A stretch of 64,000 nucleotides of DNA. Origin: Piliocolobus tephrosceles. Its lineage: Eukaryota; Chordata; Mammalia; Primates; Cercopithecidae. The notes beneath the pieces were generated by a model, which searched no databases, had not been told where the DNA came from, and was given only the letters and a program-made list of their open reading frames with translations. This document shows positions 46,096-57,797 of the stretch, in pieces. The stretch covers positions 149,336,095 to 149,400,094 of the forward strand of contig NC_045438.1 of NCBI RefSeq assembly GCF_002776525.5, given 5' to 3'. Position 1 is the stretch's first letter; each line of letters starts with the position of its first letter. Position numbers and translations under genes: made by a program.

Positions 46096-46125
46096 AAACA
46101 AACAAACAAACAAATAAAGAAACAA
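46096..46125. repeat. (CAAA)n microsatellite
   Basis: Five to six CAAA units followed by an imperfect A-rich run. Confidence 0.9.
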
Positions 46126-46190
46126 AAAAAAACCCACAAAACTTTTATCAGTCAGCCTGGATAGAGATTCTGGGGGTCTCTCAGGCCTTT

Positions 46191-46498
46191 TTTCTTTTTT
46201 TTTTTTTTAAGACGAGTCTCACTCTGTTGCCCAGGCTGGAGTGCAGTGGCACGATCTTGGTTCACTGAAAGCTCCACCTGCTGGGTTCAAGCAAGTCTCC
46301 TGCCTCAGCCTCCCTCGTAGCTGGTACTACAGGCACGTGCCACCCCCCACTCCCCGCCCCCAGCTAATTTTCGTATTTTTAGTAGAGATGGAGTTTCACC
46401 ATGTTGACTAGAATGGTCTCAATCTCTTGACCTCATATTTCCACCTGCCTCGACCTCCCAAAGTGCTGGGATTACAGGCATGAGCCACTACGCCCGGC
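46191..46498 (-). mobile_element. Alu SINE (AluSc/Y-like)
   Basis: A full-length minus-strand Alu. The flanks CTCTCAGGCCTTT (46178-46190) and CTCTCAGACCTTT (46499-46511) form a 13-base target-site duplication with one mismatch. A C-rich expansion lies in the middle (46342-46363). Confidence 0.95.
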
Positions 46499-47529
46499 CT
46501 CTCAGACCTTTCTGTGAGTGTGCCTTTCCCATTTCTCTTGTTCCTTCGCAGTGGGGTGGGGTGGGAGGTGGGGGAGGTGTCTTAGAACTGTGTGCTTTCT
46601 CAGTCCCACAAAGCAGGTTGGACTCTGAGAGCCTTTTGTTTATTTTCCTTAGGGCAGTGACGGGAAGGTTCCTGGCTGTGCACTTTCTCCTGATCCACCA
46701 GAGCTGCCTGCTAATGTATGTATCCTATGTGTGGAAGCTCACATGCAATCTGTGGTAGTTCGTGTGTGCTCTCCATGGGGGAAGCACATACATGTTGATG
46801 TCTATGGCGTGCTCAGGATGCCAGCCACAGCAAGTGGTGCCTGCAGAGTGCTGGGGATATATGTCAGCTTGTTGGGTGTTCACAGTTGAGACACCCCATG
46901 AGACTCGCGTTTGGAGATCCGGGCAGAGTCTTCAACCCAGCCAGTAGGATCTGCAGCTTGTTGAGATTTGTGTGCCAGTTGCCACGATGCCTCTCCTCTT
47001 GTCCCTGCTCCTAGCTGCCCCCACATGGTTTTGCTCTGCGTATTCCCTGTGTTTTGGGTGGGGTGAAACAGAAGTGAGCCTCCTGGATAACATTCCAGAA
47101 GACTGGGGAAGCCAGGTACTCATTTCGATCTCCATTTTTCTCATTAGGAGAATCACAGGCTGAGTGAATCTCTTAGCATTGAGCTGTGCTGCACTTGGGC
47201 AGGGGTAATATGGGTAAAGTGAAGCTATTCTTACTCCCCTTAGTGTATTTATTCTTCAGGGTTTTTTTCACTTTATTGAGGTGCTGGAACCTTTTAACTA
47301 AATGACTGGGCTACCAGAAAAGCATTACTATCATGTGTATTTGTTAAAATCAGTGTTTCTGGGTGGGGGTTGGGGGTGAAGGGAGAGCTGAAGGCTGAAA
47401 CTTCCCATTCTTTCATCTTGACATCCCAAATAGGACCTTCACTGCAAGAAATTGGTTTCTATGTTTCTTTTTATAATTCGTATTGCTTATCGTTTAAACA
47501 TTTAATTCAACAATCATCTCTCTGTTCTC

Positions 47530-47765
47530 TGCGTCTTAAGCGGCCTTCCCCAGTTACTTCTATCATGCCATATAGTTTATTTACTTTGCAGCATATGTGA
47601 CAATGAAAATTATTTTGTGTTTTCATTGCTGTTTATTTCTTCATTATTTATTTCTGCCATTGTAATAAGGTCTTAGAAATTTTATCTATATTGTTATTTT
47701 TGTAGCCTCTAGAACAATACATGGCCCAGAGTAGGTGCTCTCTGAACAATTATTGAATAAACAAA
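47530..47765 (+). mobile_element. L2 LINE 3' end
   Basis: It ends with the characteristic 'cctctagaacaatacatggcc' (47706) and 'gtaggtgctctctgaacaa' (47732) blocks of L2 3'UTRs. Diverged. Confidence 0.65.
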
Positions 47766-47769
47766 TTTT

Positions 47770-50248
47770 TCAAAGGATTCTAAAGTTTTCTTCAAAGCTC
47801 CAAAAAGTTCTAATTAGTCTATTATTTTGCTGAAATAAACTCTAATTTCTCAAATATTAGCATTTGTAATAAAAATGATTTATTCTTCAGCTTTATGTTT
47901 TGATTATATATGTGGTATAGCCAATTATATTTTATTGCAAGTCTAAAGCAGTTCTGTTATATCCTAGCTCAAATAGGCTTTATGAGCCTTCCAGGGAGCT
48001 TAAACTGTATTTATTATATTGTTTCTGCATGAAAATATGATTTTGCGATTGAAGTAACAATAATTTTTACTTTCCAACAAAATTTTACTTTGTTTACTTT
48101 TTTTGTTATAAAAGAAGTTATTTTGACATTGATAACAGTCTACCTTTGAGTTCTGAGCAAGCATTAAACCTTTGGGTTATCAACCACGTTTGCATTAAAA
48201 GCACACTAATATTCATGCAACAACTATACTAAGTCTTTTTTTCAGAAGTGAGTAGGAATGTAAATGTCAAATTGGTAACTATAGAAGTATATATGAAACA
48301 GATAAGGTATCTGATATATAACTTCTGCCTTTGTTAGGTATTTGTTTCTGCTGTGGCCATTGGATTTGAGTGCAGTACCCCACGGTATTGGATAGTCATT
48401 AAAACAGTCCTTACGTGGGTCTATTTAAAAACACCACTGAATAAGAAAATACTTATTGGTGCATATTTGCCTATTGTTTAGAAAAAAGTTAGAATCTGTT
48501 GCATCCCACTCACTTTCTTAAAGTTCATCTGAGAGATAATGTAAAAAAGGCATTATCTTTTACAACAAAATGTTTTGTTTTTATTAAGTATTCATATTTT
48601 TCTTTGATATTTATTTAACTTCTTTTTGTGAGATTAATGGAGGCCATATTCTTCACCATTTAGCCAAACTATTTTTTAATTCCTTAAATAATTATTTTAT
48701 TTCATTTAAGAGGTTTAATTTTTTTTTTTTTAAATGAATAGGACTTTTAACATATTTTTTCTGGCCAGGAGTTAATATATAATTTACTAAAACATGAATA
48801 ATACCCAAATTTCTGTGTTAATAGTCAGGAGCTCAAAGTGTTATTCCAAGAGAAAATTATACATATTTGGTAGCTCTTATGGAAGAATTAAAAATACTTC
48901 TATGCCCATATATCAGCAAAACTATTTATACGTTTCTCTTAAATGAATTTTATTTTCTCTGAAGTTTAGAAAAACAATTTCATCCTTAAAAATGTTGGAA
49001 AAGAAAAAAATGAGTTAAAATGGGTTCTGATATTTGAATGTTGCAAACTAAGATACGTGTGTGTGTTTGTATATTTCTTATATGCTTGAAATACAGTTTT
49101 TCTCTTCCCAGGCTAACGTTAGGCATAAAAAACTTCCCATAACAGGCTGCATTGGTCAATGTGTCCCTGGAAGAAGGTATTTTGTATCTCAGAGGTAGCA
49201 TAAGCAGCATTAGATGTGGTGTTGTCATGGTAACTGCTCTCTTTTTTTTTAATTGAATGGCATAGTAAGTAGTCTTATAAAACCCACCAACCCATAACTT
49301 GCTGGTGCCCCAAGGCAGTTTTAACTTAAGCACCTTCTCTTTGTCTTTATATTTTTAATCTAAGGGATTCAGGTGCTTGACTATACCAGTTTTATGAGTC
49401 TAATGTGCTTTGGAACTTAAATCCTTGGTTTCTTGACCACAGATTATTTCTATATAGGAGCTCAATGCAGTTATAATATCAAGGAAAGAATACAAAATTT
49501 CCAGTGCAAAAAGAAGAAAAGCAAACTTGTCCATAAGACCATGTCTATAACACACAAACTGAGTAAGATGCTAATATTTGATCATCTGATTTCACCAGAA
49601 CCTAGCTACACATGGCAAAGCACAAATAAATCATTCTAGAAACGAGAGCCACAAAAATACTGTGCTAAAATATGTCTTGGGCAACCAGTACAAATAGTTT
49701 AGTTTAAATATAAATTCTCCTGGGATGCAAGAGTCCTTTGTATTTTTTGTTTGGACTTAAGACACACCTCTTAAAATATCTATACTCTGCTGCAAAGATA
49801 TTGCATGGAGTCAAATAAAATGTATCGTAACTTCCTCTTCACCTACTTTGCTTCCTAGCGATACTAATTCTTTTGATTATTTTGCTAGTCATTTATGTTT
49901 AAAGTGTTAATAAATCTATTTAAATTAAAAATTCAATATTTAAGAATTGATAATGCTCTGTAGGAAAATAGGGCTCTTATAATATGTCTATTTGTGTAAA
50001 AGAGGGCATTGTAATATCGATGAAAAGATTATTCCAACAATATTAATTTAGTATCAATAAATATTATCTTCCTACTGAGTAGCATTGTCATTTTCCAAAA
50101 GTCTGTGTGGGTAAGTACAATTAGAAATAACTAAGTTTATAATGGGTACTAATGCTTAAGCATACCAAAGAAACCCAAGCTGAGAGTTTAGAATTTACCT
50201 TGTCCAGTTTCCTGAAAACATGCTTTTATCTACTCTTTCAGTGCTTCT
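47770..50248. other. AT-rich intergenic DNA
   Basis: No gene or clear repeat. The minus frame at 48986-49333 (115 codons) and the plus frame at 49433-49639 show no recognisable domain, splice context or conserved motif. Confidence 0.5.
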
Positions 50249-50249
50249 A

Positions 50250-50506
50250 ATTTTTTTTTTTTAAGAGAGGGTCTCACTCTGTCACCCAGGCCAGAGTGCA
50301 GGGGTGCAGTCATAGCTCACTGCAGCCTTAAACTCCCAGGCTCAGGTGATATGGCCACCTCAACCTCCCAAGTAGCTGGGACCATAGGATTGTGACACCA
50401 TGGTTGGCTAATTTTTGTTATTTTTTGTGGAGACAGGATTTCCCTATATTACCTAGGCTGGTATAGAACTCCTGGGCTCAAGTGATCCACCCACCTCGAC
50501 CTCAGA
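50250..50506 (-). mobile_element. AluJ SINE, 5' end missing
   Basis: A minus-strand Alu with a T-run at the left. It lacks the first roughly 40 bases of the element (the right end here). The 'ctcactgcagccttaaactcc' and 'gggctcaagtgatccacccac' blocks mark an old J-type copy. Confidence 0.93.
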
Positions 50507-50619
50507 AAGTGGCTTATAAATTTTGAGGCAACTCAAATATAGATGATTGTTTTCTCAAATTTGCTAGCATCTTTTTATAAGGTGAATAATTTAATTCACA
50601 TATAGACAATTAATACAGA

Positions 50620-51200
50620 CCATAGTAGAGTGGGAAATTATGACAGCTTACTCTTTGCAGGAAATTCCTCTCCCTAAGTCAGAAAAAGCCCACAGGAAAT
50701 AAGGGTATTGGGACAAGGAGTTAAGTATAACGATGAAATGTATCCACAGTATTTTTTTTAGAAGAATCACATCTCATTGAAATCAGAGTAAAGAAAACTC
50801 CCAAGGAGAGATATTGGGAGACACTTCTCCATGGGTATCTTTTGTTCCTGCTTTCTTGCTCAATATGCAAAGAATTCAAGGCCTTCATGACTCTTACCTG
50901 GCCATTTTTCAGTGTTGTGTTTGTAGCAAGCAACCTTGAGGGATAAGATAATGTGTTGTTCTGAAACAAAGAGCAGGTTTGCTTGCTCTTGCTATAAAAC
51001 AGCAGGTTTCCAATCTAAGTGTTCCTTGGCTGTAAGACAAAGTCACTGCATCAACCTGGGCTCTATGCATCCACCCCTGTGGAACATGGGGATCAAGGGG
51101 GAACTGATGCAAAGATGCTGGTGCTTGTGTTGCTTGCTTTGCTGTGATTAATAAAGTCCTTTGTCTCTGATTCAGGAGTCTTGTGTCTTCTACTAGCATT
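50620..51200 (+). mobile_element. Probable solo LTR (ERV)
   Basis: TATAAAA at 50993-50999 is followed about 155 bases later by AATAAA at about 51150. The region then closes with 'ggagtcttgtgtcttctacta', as LTRs do. The part upstream of about 50900 is assigned with less confidence. Frames across it (for example 50936-51151) are not conserved genes. Confidence 0.45.
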
Positions 51201-52384
51201 TAAGAAGTAGTAGCAGCCTTACTTATTAGCCTAGAAGTAGGGCAAAATCCCTGACCAGATAGGAGAAAGCTGTATTAACTTACTCCATCATCCTTTTGGG
51301 GATGGAATTAATGGACCACCAAAACTGCAATCTGATTCTTACCAGAAAAGAGAGCTATGATTTAATTAATCTAAATCTGAGGCCATTACCTTGGTAGATG
51401 TTCCATGAACAAGTGAAATGTTTTTTAGAAGCACATTCAAAAGTTGTGGGAGTGGGGGAGGGATAGTTTACTCAGAAGTATGTATTGTTAGTCCTTTAAA
51501 TAAGATGAGGGTTTTTGTTTCCCTCCCAGTAGCAGAAAACTTTTAAACTAACATTATTCTGAACATTTGAAATAAAATTTTGCACCTTTGACCACTTATG
51601 TATTTATATGGTATAAAGTAATTTTGAATCCATTATAAGCAGAATCTTGGCATGATCTACAGACTTCTAGCAAAAGTGGCATTTGGGTCCTAATACTGAC
51701 CTAATACTGACCTAATAACAGAGTTGTTGGGCAAATCAGTTATCAAGTGAAAATGTCAAATCTATCCCTTCACAGATACCTGCTTGGGCGTAACTATTTG
51801 TATTCAACTGGTAACAGCCTAACTACACTTTTGATCCTATGGGAATAGACAGTCTGGAATGTGGTGATACTCTGTAGCTATCAAATCTGCAGGTGAGAGA
51901 AATAATATTTATGAAAATAATCTGAAGAACATGCAGTCCATCTATTTCTCTAAAGTTATTTCTCAACCTTTTGCTTTTTAAATTGCTCCCTTATGGAGCC
52001 TTTTTAGGCATTTTTCTCCTTATCACCTTCCTGCTCCTAGAGAAACTTGAATATCAGAGATAAGTGGTATATATATTTATGTACTGTGGCCCTTTAGAAG
52101 TCTACAAGCTATTTTAAGATCTAAGATTTTCTTGCCTCCTAAGAACAAATAATCATCTGCTTTTGGATGGTATTGCCCATGTTGAGAATTCATGCTCCAA
52201 GCACTAGGAAATCTATCCCTGGACTGATGGAATATTTCTCTGCCTACACTCCATTATATTGACTCCCAACAATTTCTTTTTTGCTTAACTGTCCTGTACT
52301 TTGGATTAATATGTATATTTAGTAATGCTATAAGAAACACCACCAATAAACTACTGTAAGGCTACAGATAAATTGCTAATTGGA
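51201..52384. other. Intergenic DNA without recognised features
   Basis: Unique-looking. A short 12-base tandem (CTAATACTGACC, two and a half copies) lies near 51691-51717. Confidence 0.5.
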
Positions 52385-52620
52385 GGCAACATAGCATAGT
52401 GATTACAAGTTCTATCTGACTACTTGAATTTAATCTTGACATTACCACTTACTAGCTATGCAACATTGGACCTATTATATATCATCTCTCTAAGTTTCAA
52501 TTTGCTCATGTGTAAAATGAGAATAATAATAGTATTCACACCACAGGATGACAAGAATTAAGGATAAAACAAACACAAACTGCCTGACCCAGAATAAATG
52601 TTCAGCAATATTAGCTCTTA
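52385..52620 (+). mobile_element. MIR SINE (near full length)
   Basis: MIR sense order: 'aacatagcatagtgattaca', 'accacttactagctatgca', 'ctcatgtgtaaaatgagaat' and the 3' 'agaataaatgttcagcaat'. Confidence 0.8.
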
Positions 52621-52680
52621 GATATACATAGAGTAAGGCAGGGTGCTCTCCACAAATATTCTAAATGGAATGTTTTTTAG

Positions 52681-53058
52681 CCAGGACCAGTGACTTATAT
52701 CTGTAATCTCATTGTTTTGGGAGGCTGAGGTGGGAGGATCACTTGATACCAGAAGTTTAAGACCAGCCTGAGCAACATAGTAAGATCCTGTCTCTCCAAA
52801 AAAATTTTTTTAAAAAAGAAAAGCTTAGAACTTAGCCTGGTGTGGTGGGGTGTATATACTGCCTGAAGTCCCAGCTATTCAAGAGGCTGAGTTGGGTGGA
52901 TTGCTTGAGCCCAGGAGATCGAGTCTACAAGGCTACAGTGAGCCATGATCACACCACTGCACTCCAGCCTGGATAATAGAGCAAGGCCCCATTTCAAATA
53001 AAACAAAAAACAAACAAACAAACAAAAAACAGAAAACAAACAAAAAAAACCCCAAAAT
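52681..53058 (+). mobile_element. AluJ SINE with (CAAA)n tail
   Basis: A full Alu on plus with an A-rich insertion in its middle linker and a CAAA-rich tail (53000-53050). GAATGT-T(n)-AG flanks at 52668-52680 and 53065-53076 form a target-site duplication that differs by one T. Confidence 0.94.
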
Positions 53059-53242
53059 CAAAAAGAATGTTTTTAGTTGTCATACTAAGTACGTTTACAT
53101 TGGTCATATATAGTTGAGTAATGGATTTTATCTTAGGAACACTAGAAATAGACATTGAGGCTAGTGATATATCAGTTTTCTTTCTTTGTACCATCTGAAA
53201 GTTTTAAGTCCAATTTGTCTCCTTCCGTTAGCAAGTATTTAG

Positions 53243-53541
53243 TAATTCATAGCATATATATTTACTCCCGATATCTAATTATGTCCTTACTCTCATTTCC
53301 ATTTCTTGTTTACCATGGATATACAGGCCTGGATTTGAGTCCTTCATTCATTACTCATCAACTGGTTAATCTTGGTTGTGTTTTCAAGCCTCCTTAATAT
53401 CCCACTTATATAAAATAGGGTCAATAGTAGGACCTCACTAATAGGATTGTTTTGAGGAAAGTACACAGTACCTAACAAGTAATAAGAATTCAATATATGC
53501 TAGTTACTTTTACTATTTATGTTATTTTGCCATATTTTAAA
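53243..53541 (+). repeat. Inverted duplication, copy A (contains a MIR)
   Basis: The segment is present again, reverse-complemented, at 55227-55525 with roughly 90% identity by eye. It includes a plus-strand MIR at about 53320-53510 ('cttatataaaatagggtca', 'aggattgttttgagga', 'agaattcaatatatgctagtt'). See the finding. Confidence 0.88.
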
Positions 53542-54024
53542 AATCTGTGTAAACCACTGTAAATATTTTTTCTGTAAAAAAATGAATACATAAAATATAC
53601 TTAGAATGTTGCCATGACAGCAGTGTCTTTTCCACCAGGGTTTGGGGTTTCAGGTATTTTCTCACACTATTACTTAAGCCTTCTTGACTAGGAAAGGAGC
53701 AATGAAATTCACTCAGCACCACTCTGGTCATCATTGTAGACTTATCTTCAAGTCCCTAGTTGGGACACTGGCTTATGGTCTGTGGATGAATGAGAATGAG
53801 AATTTTACCAGTATGATGACTGCTTTAATAGGGCAAGCCCTGGAACTAAATTTAGATCTTTAGACACTTTCCTTGAAGGTCAATGAAGCTTTGCTCATGA
53901 TGCTAAGCCAAGTAACTTGTACATCCTCATGCCTGTCTCACATCTGCTAATAAAAATAGTTGTCTTTTTTAGTAGCTGACATCTAGGACTTGTACTAACA
54001 TATTTTAAAATCCTCAGCCTAGAT
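53542..54024. other. Intergenic DNA without recognised features
   Basis: Unique-looking spacer between the arms of the inverted duplication. Confidence 0.5.
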
Positions 54025-54200
54025 GAAAGTTCTAGCTTCTTTATTTCACTTCTGTGGCCTTGAGCAGGTTATTTTATCTCCTAGGTTTCTCTTCTGTAAA
54101 ATGGAGATAATATTCAGACATGCTGTTGAGAAGGAAGTGAACTTATATATAAATATGTAAAGCTTGTGCCATGCCTATTGTAGATACTTTGTCAATGTAA
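54025..54200 (+). mobile_element. MIR SINE fragment
   Basis: Sense MIR words: 'cttgagcaggttattttatc', 'ttctgtaaaatggagataata' and a degenerate 3' part. Confidence 0.65.
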
Positions 54201-54584
54201 ACTTGATTCATTTCCCTTTTCTCGGTGGGGGGATCAGGGTTTTCAGGTTGATTCTCAGGTTAAGAATAGAAAAAGTAAAGCATTTCTTACCTTAAGTCCC
54301 TTATAGTGCTGATTTAGCCTAGTAAAGTAAACCTCAATACAAAGTGCAAGGGCAGAATCCTCTCGCCACAATAAAGAATTTCTTGCTTTTCTCTTTTCAG
54401 AGGAGTTTGGCTGCACATGGATGAAATTAATGGGGGTAGATATGAATGGAGGAAGGGGAAGGGGATGTTTAATATTTTTTCTCCTCCTTTAGTGTTGGTG
54501 TCATGGGGAATGCAATTTCTGAGACCCTGTGTGATAGTCATAACTCTAAAATGATTCTCAAGGATCCATTCTTGTATAATTTGC

Positions 54585-55165
54585 TCCCTTTAACTGTAAG
54601 AGGAACGCTTGGATATGAAAGGACATCACTCCAGTTAAGTTACACAGCAAAGAAGATCTTGCAGATGTAATTTGGGATGCTAATGAGTTGACTCTGAGTT
54701 AACCAAAAGGGAGATGATTTGGATAAGCCCGACCTAATCACAGGAGCCCCTTAAATCTGGGTCTAGAGGACAAAGACAAAGTTAAAGACTTGAAATATGA
54801 CAGGATTTGACTTGGCACAACAACTGGAATAGAAAGGGGGCCATATGGTAAGGGTGGCCTCTAGGAGCTGAGAGCAGCCCCACGCTGACAGCTAGCAAAG
54901 TAACAAAGACCTCAGTTTTATAACTGCAAGAAACTGAATTCTGCCAAAAATGAGAATGAATTTGGAAGTCAGTTTTTCTCCAGAGTCTCCAGCCAAGAAC
55001 TCAATCTGGTTGACACCATCATTTCAGACTTATGAGACCCTCAGCAGAGAAACCAGTCTTGCCATGTCCAGACTTCTGACCCATGGAAACTGTGAGATAA
55101 TAAATTTGTGCTGTTTTAACTTTCTGGGTTTGTGGTAATTTATTGCACAGAAACAGAAAACTAAT
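54585..55165 (+). mobile_element. MaLR (MLT1-type) LTR
   Basis: It runs through 'gcagatgtaatttgggatgct', 'gagttaaccaaaagggagat', 'ggcctctaggagctgagagc' and 'actgtgagataataaatttg' (AATAAA poly(A) signal at about 55099) to 'gggtttgtggtaatttatt'. Typical of an old mammalian MaLR LTR. No internal sequence adjoins it. Confidence 0.8.
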
Positions 55166-55226
55166 GTGCCCTGGTGCATTATATATTTACTCCTGATAAT
55201 ACAATAGGTTTTCTATTAAATAAATA

Positions 55227-55525
55227 AATATGGCAAAAAACATAAATAGTAAGTAACTAGCATTTATTGAATTCTTATTACTTGTTAGGTACTGTGTACT
55301 TTCCTCAAAACAATCCTATTTATTAGGTCCTACTACTGACCCTATTTTATATAAGTGGGATGTTAAGGAGACTTAAGAACTCAACTAAGATTAACCAGTT
55401 AATGAGTAATGAATGAATGAAGGACTCAAATACAGGTCTGTACATCTATGCTAAATAAGAAAGGGAAATGAGAGTAAGGACATAATTAGATATCAGGAGG
55501 AAATATATATGCTATGAGTAAATAG
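55227..55525 (-). repeat. Inverted duplication, copy B (contains a MIR)
   Basis: Reverse complement of 53243-53541. The MIR inside is therefore on minus ('gcatttattgaattcttatt' first). One 4-base GAAT gain (near 55419) and scattered substitutions separate the copies. Confidence 0.88.
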
Positions 55526-55577
55526 TTTTCATCATATTTATTATATTTCTTTTAATAGTTTTTCTATTAAAAGAACC

Positions 55578-55631
55578 ATGATACAGTGAGTTTTGCTTGT
55601 GCTTTAAGTCTTACCCTCAATTACTAAGCAT
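55578..55631. repeat. 54-bp direct repeat, copy 1
   Basis: 46 of 54 bases match 56714-56767. The pair brackets the L1 ORF2 fragment. Confidence 0.8.
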
Positions 55632-55941
55632 ATAATAACTTACAGAGAAGCCCAAGGCAGCACCTGGGAAGAGCCTGAAACTCATTCCACTTATTTCAGC
55701 AGTAGCTTCATCACTGTTAGACATTATCCTCTTGAGCTACCAGCCCTTCAGATTTAGCAACTTTATCCTACATACAGCTTGGGAATGAGGTCATGGGAGC
55801 TCCTCATTGGCGTGGGCCCTAATTCATGATTCAAACATATGAGGCTTTTCTGCAGTAGTCAGTTCAAAAGTTTGATTCTGTATGATTCATAACATGCTCA
55901 TTTATTTCTTTTGTGCCTCTTAATGTTCTTATTCCTTCATT

Positions 55942-56593
55942 AACTGGCACAAGACAGGGATGCCCTCTCTCACCACTCCTATTCAACATAGTGTTGGAAG
56001 TTCTGGCTAGGGCAATCAGGCAAGAGAAAGAAATCAAGAGTATTCAGTTAGGAAAAGAAGAAGTCAAATTGTCCCTGTTTGCAGATGACATGATTGTGTA
56101 TTTAGAAAACCCCATCGTCTCAGCCCAAAATCTTCTTAACCTGATAAGCAACTTCAGCAAAGTCTCAGGATACAAAATTAATGTGCAAAAATCACAAGCA
56201 TTCTTATACACCAGTAACAGACAAGCAGAGAGCCAAATCAGGAATGAACTTCCATTCACAATTGCTTCAAAGAGAATAAAATACCTAGGAATCCAACTTA
56301 TAAGGGATGTAAACGACCTCTTCAAGGAGAACTACAAACCACTGCTCAGTGAAATCAAAGAGGACACAAACAAATGGAAGAACATACCATGCTCATGGAT
56401 AGGAAGAATCAATATCGTGAAAATGGCCATACTGCCCAAGGTTATTTATAGATTCAATGCCATCCCCATCAAGCTACCAATGAGTTTCTTCACCAAATTG
56501 GAAAAAACTGCTTTAAAGTTCATATGGAACCAAAAAAGAGCCCGCATTGCCAAGACAATCCTAAGTCAAAAGGACAAAGCCGGAGGCGTCACA
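55942..56593 (+). mobile_element. L1P ORF2 internal fragment with open RT frame
   Basis: A young-looking primate L1 piece covering the centre of ORF2 only. The frame is open for 234 codons (55913-56617; about the first ten and last eight residues are flank). It carries the RT words TGTRQGCPLSPLLFNIVLEV and the catalytic FADDM at residues 56-60 of the frame, then the 'thumb'-side WIGRINIVKMAILPK block. Full ORF2p is about 1,275 residues, so endonuclease, most of the RT and the C-terminal domain are absent. It is not a functional enzyme. There is no 3'UTR or poly(A), which is unusual. Confidence 0.93.
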
Positions 56594-56683
56594 TTATTAT
56601 TATTTGAATCCTCCTAGATTCCAAAGTCCTGGGATGAAGAGACCTTTTTCTTCCTTTTGATCTTCTACAGTAAAACTTATGAA

Positions 56684-56767
56684 GTTTTGCTTATGATATA
56701 GTAAGCAAAACTTATGATATAGTAAGTTTTGCTTATGCGTTAAGTCCTGCTCTCAATTAGTAAGCAT
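56684..56767. repeat. Palindromic repeat cluster and direct repeat copy 2
   Basis: GTTTTGCTTA (56684-56693) and TAAGCAAAAC (56702-56711) are perfect 10-base inverted arms around an 8-base loop. GTTTTGCTTA recurs at 56726-56735. 56714-56767 is the second copy of the 54-bp repeat at 55578. Confidence 0.85.
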
Positions 56768-57480
56768 TTTCTGATCAAGCATTCACCTGAAAGATAGAAA
56801 GGAGATGGAATCTTATTAATAATAAACCACCAGAACAGAGTCAAATGATGCAATAAGAGTGGAAGCTCTTCTTTCTGGCAGAGAAGAGGAAGTCCATATG
56901 CTCAGAACTGTCAAGCAGTGAGAGCAGAAATGGGCTAGGGTAGTTATCAAGGAATTAATTCACATACTCTCTATGAAACAACTGAGCTACTAATGTCTTG
57001 GCACCCCAGACGCACTTCCCCGTGTGAATCATAGCCATTTCTATCCTGTGATACAAGCAGAGAGCTGCCATTAAGGAAATGCAACAGTTTGCCAGAGGAG
57101 AACTAGAAATACAGGTGTTGATACATGAAAAAGTAGAGTAGAGACTAATGTAAACCGTCCAACAGACAGGATATTTTAAAAGGAAGGCAGATCTGACCAA
57201 GAGGGGAAAACGATAATATGTTCCCAGAGTAATGGATGACATCTACACGCCAGAGTAAGTCCATCCATATTGGCTGGACCCTAAACCAACTGGCTGGACC
57301 CTTTTGATACATACTAAAGTCAGTCATGCTACAATGCACACTTTACCCATGTAGACAAAGCCTGCAGTCATCCCACTATTTCAAGGGAGAATAATAGAAA
57401 AACAGACCACAAATTGCAGAGGCAAACCACATCAGTGACTTGCTAATGTAAGTTCAACTGATATAAGGTTCCAAACTGGA
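56768..57480. other. Intergenic DNA without recognised features
   Basis: Unique-looking. The minus frame at 56955-57242 (95 codons) shows no recognisable domain. Confidence 0.5.
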
Positions 57481-57797
57481 AGCCAGCCATGGTAGTTCAT
57501 ATCTGTAATCCAAGCACTTTGGGGGGCCAAGGGAGGAGGATCGCTTGAGTGCGCATGAGTTCAAGACCAGCCTGGGCAACATAGCAAGACCCCATCTATA
57601 AAAGTTTTGGGGTTTTGTTGTTGTTTTTGTTTTTAAATTAGTCAGGTATGGTGGCACACACTTGTAGTCCTAACTACTTGGGAAGCTGAGATGGAACGAT
57701 CACTTGAGCCCAGGAGTTTGAGGCTGCAGGGAGCTATGATCAGTCCACTGTACCGCAGCCTGGGTGACATTCCAGCTTGTCTCTAAAAATTAAAATA
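57481..57797 (+). mobile_element. AluJ SINE
   Basis: A full Alu on plus with a T/G-rich insertion in the middle linker (57603-57635). 'cctgggcaacatagcaagacc' (57571) and 'gaggctgcagggagctatgat' (57720) are J-type words. Confidence 0.94.

Larger units (their letters stand above)
45506..47436 (-). mobile_element. Outer host L1 (segment 4, ORF1 region and 5'UTR)
   Basis: After the L1P block the host continues toward its 5' end. 45510-46100 is ORF1-side sequence ('cctctttgtcaggcaattcat', 45889; 'atggtgtcatgttgtttt', 45956). 46500-47436 is GC-richer 5'UTR, ending near 'tttcatcttgacatccc', the reverse of an L1 start. An Alu and a CAAA repeat interrupt it. Confidence 0.65.

Noticed and set aside
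48986..49333. 115-codon minus-strand frame
   Set aside because: No recognisable motif, and it sits in AT-rich intergenic DNA.
55913..56617. 234-codon open frame as a functional gene
   Set aside because: It is an internal slice of L1 ORF2p. It lacks the endonuclease, much of the RT and the C-terminal domain, and its start codon comes from the flank.
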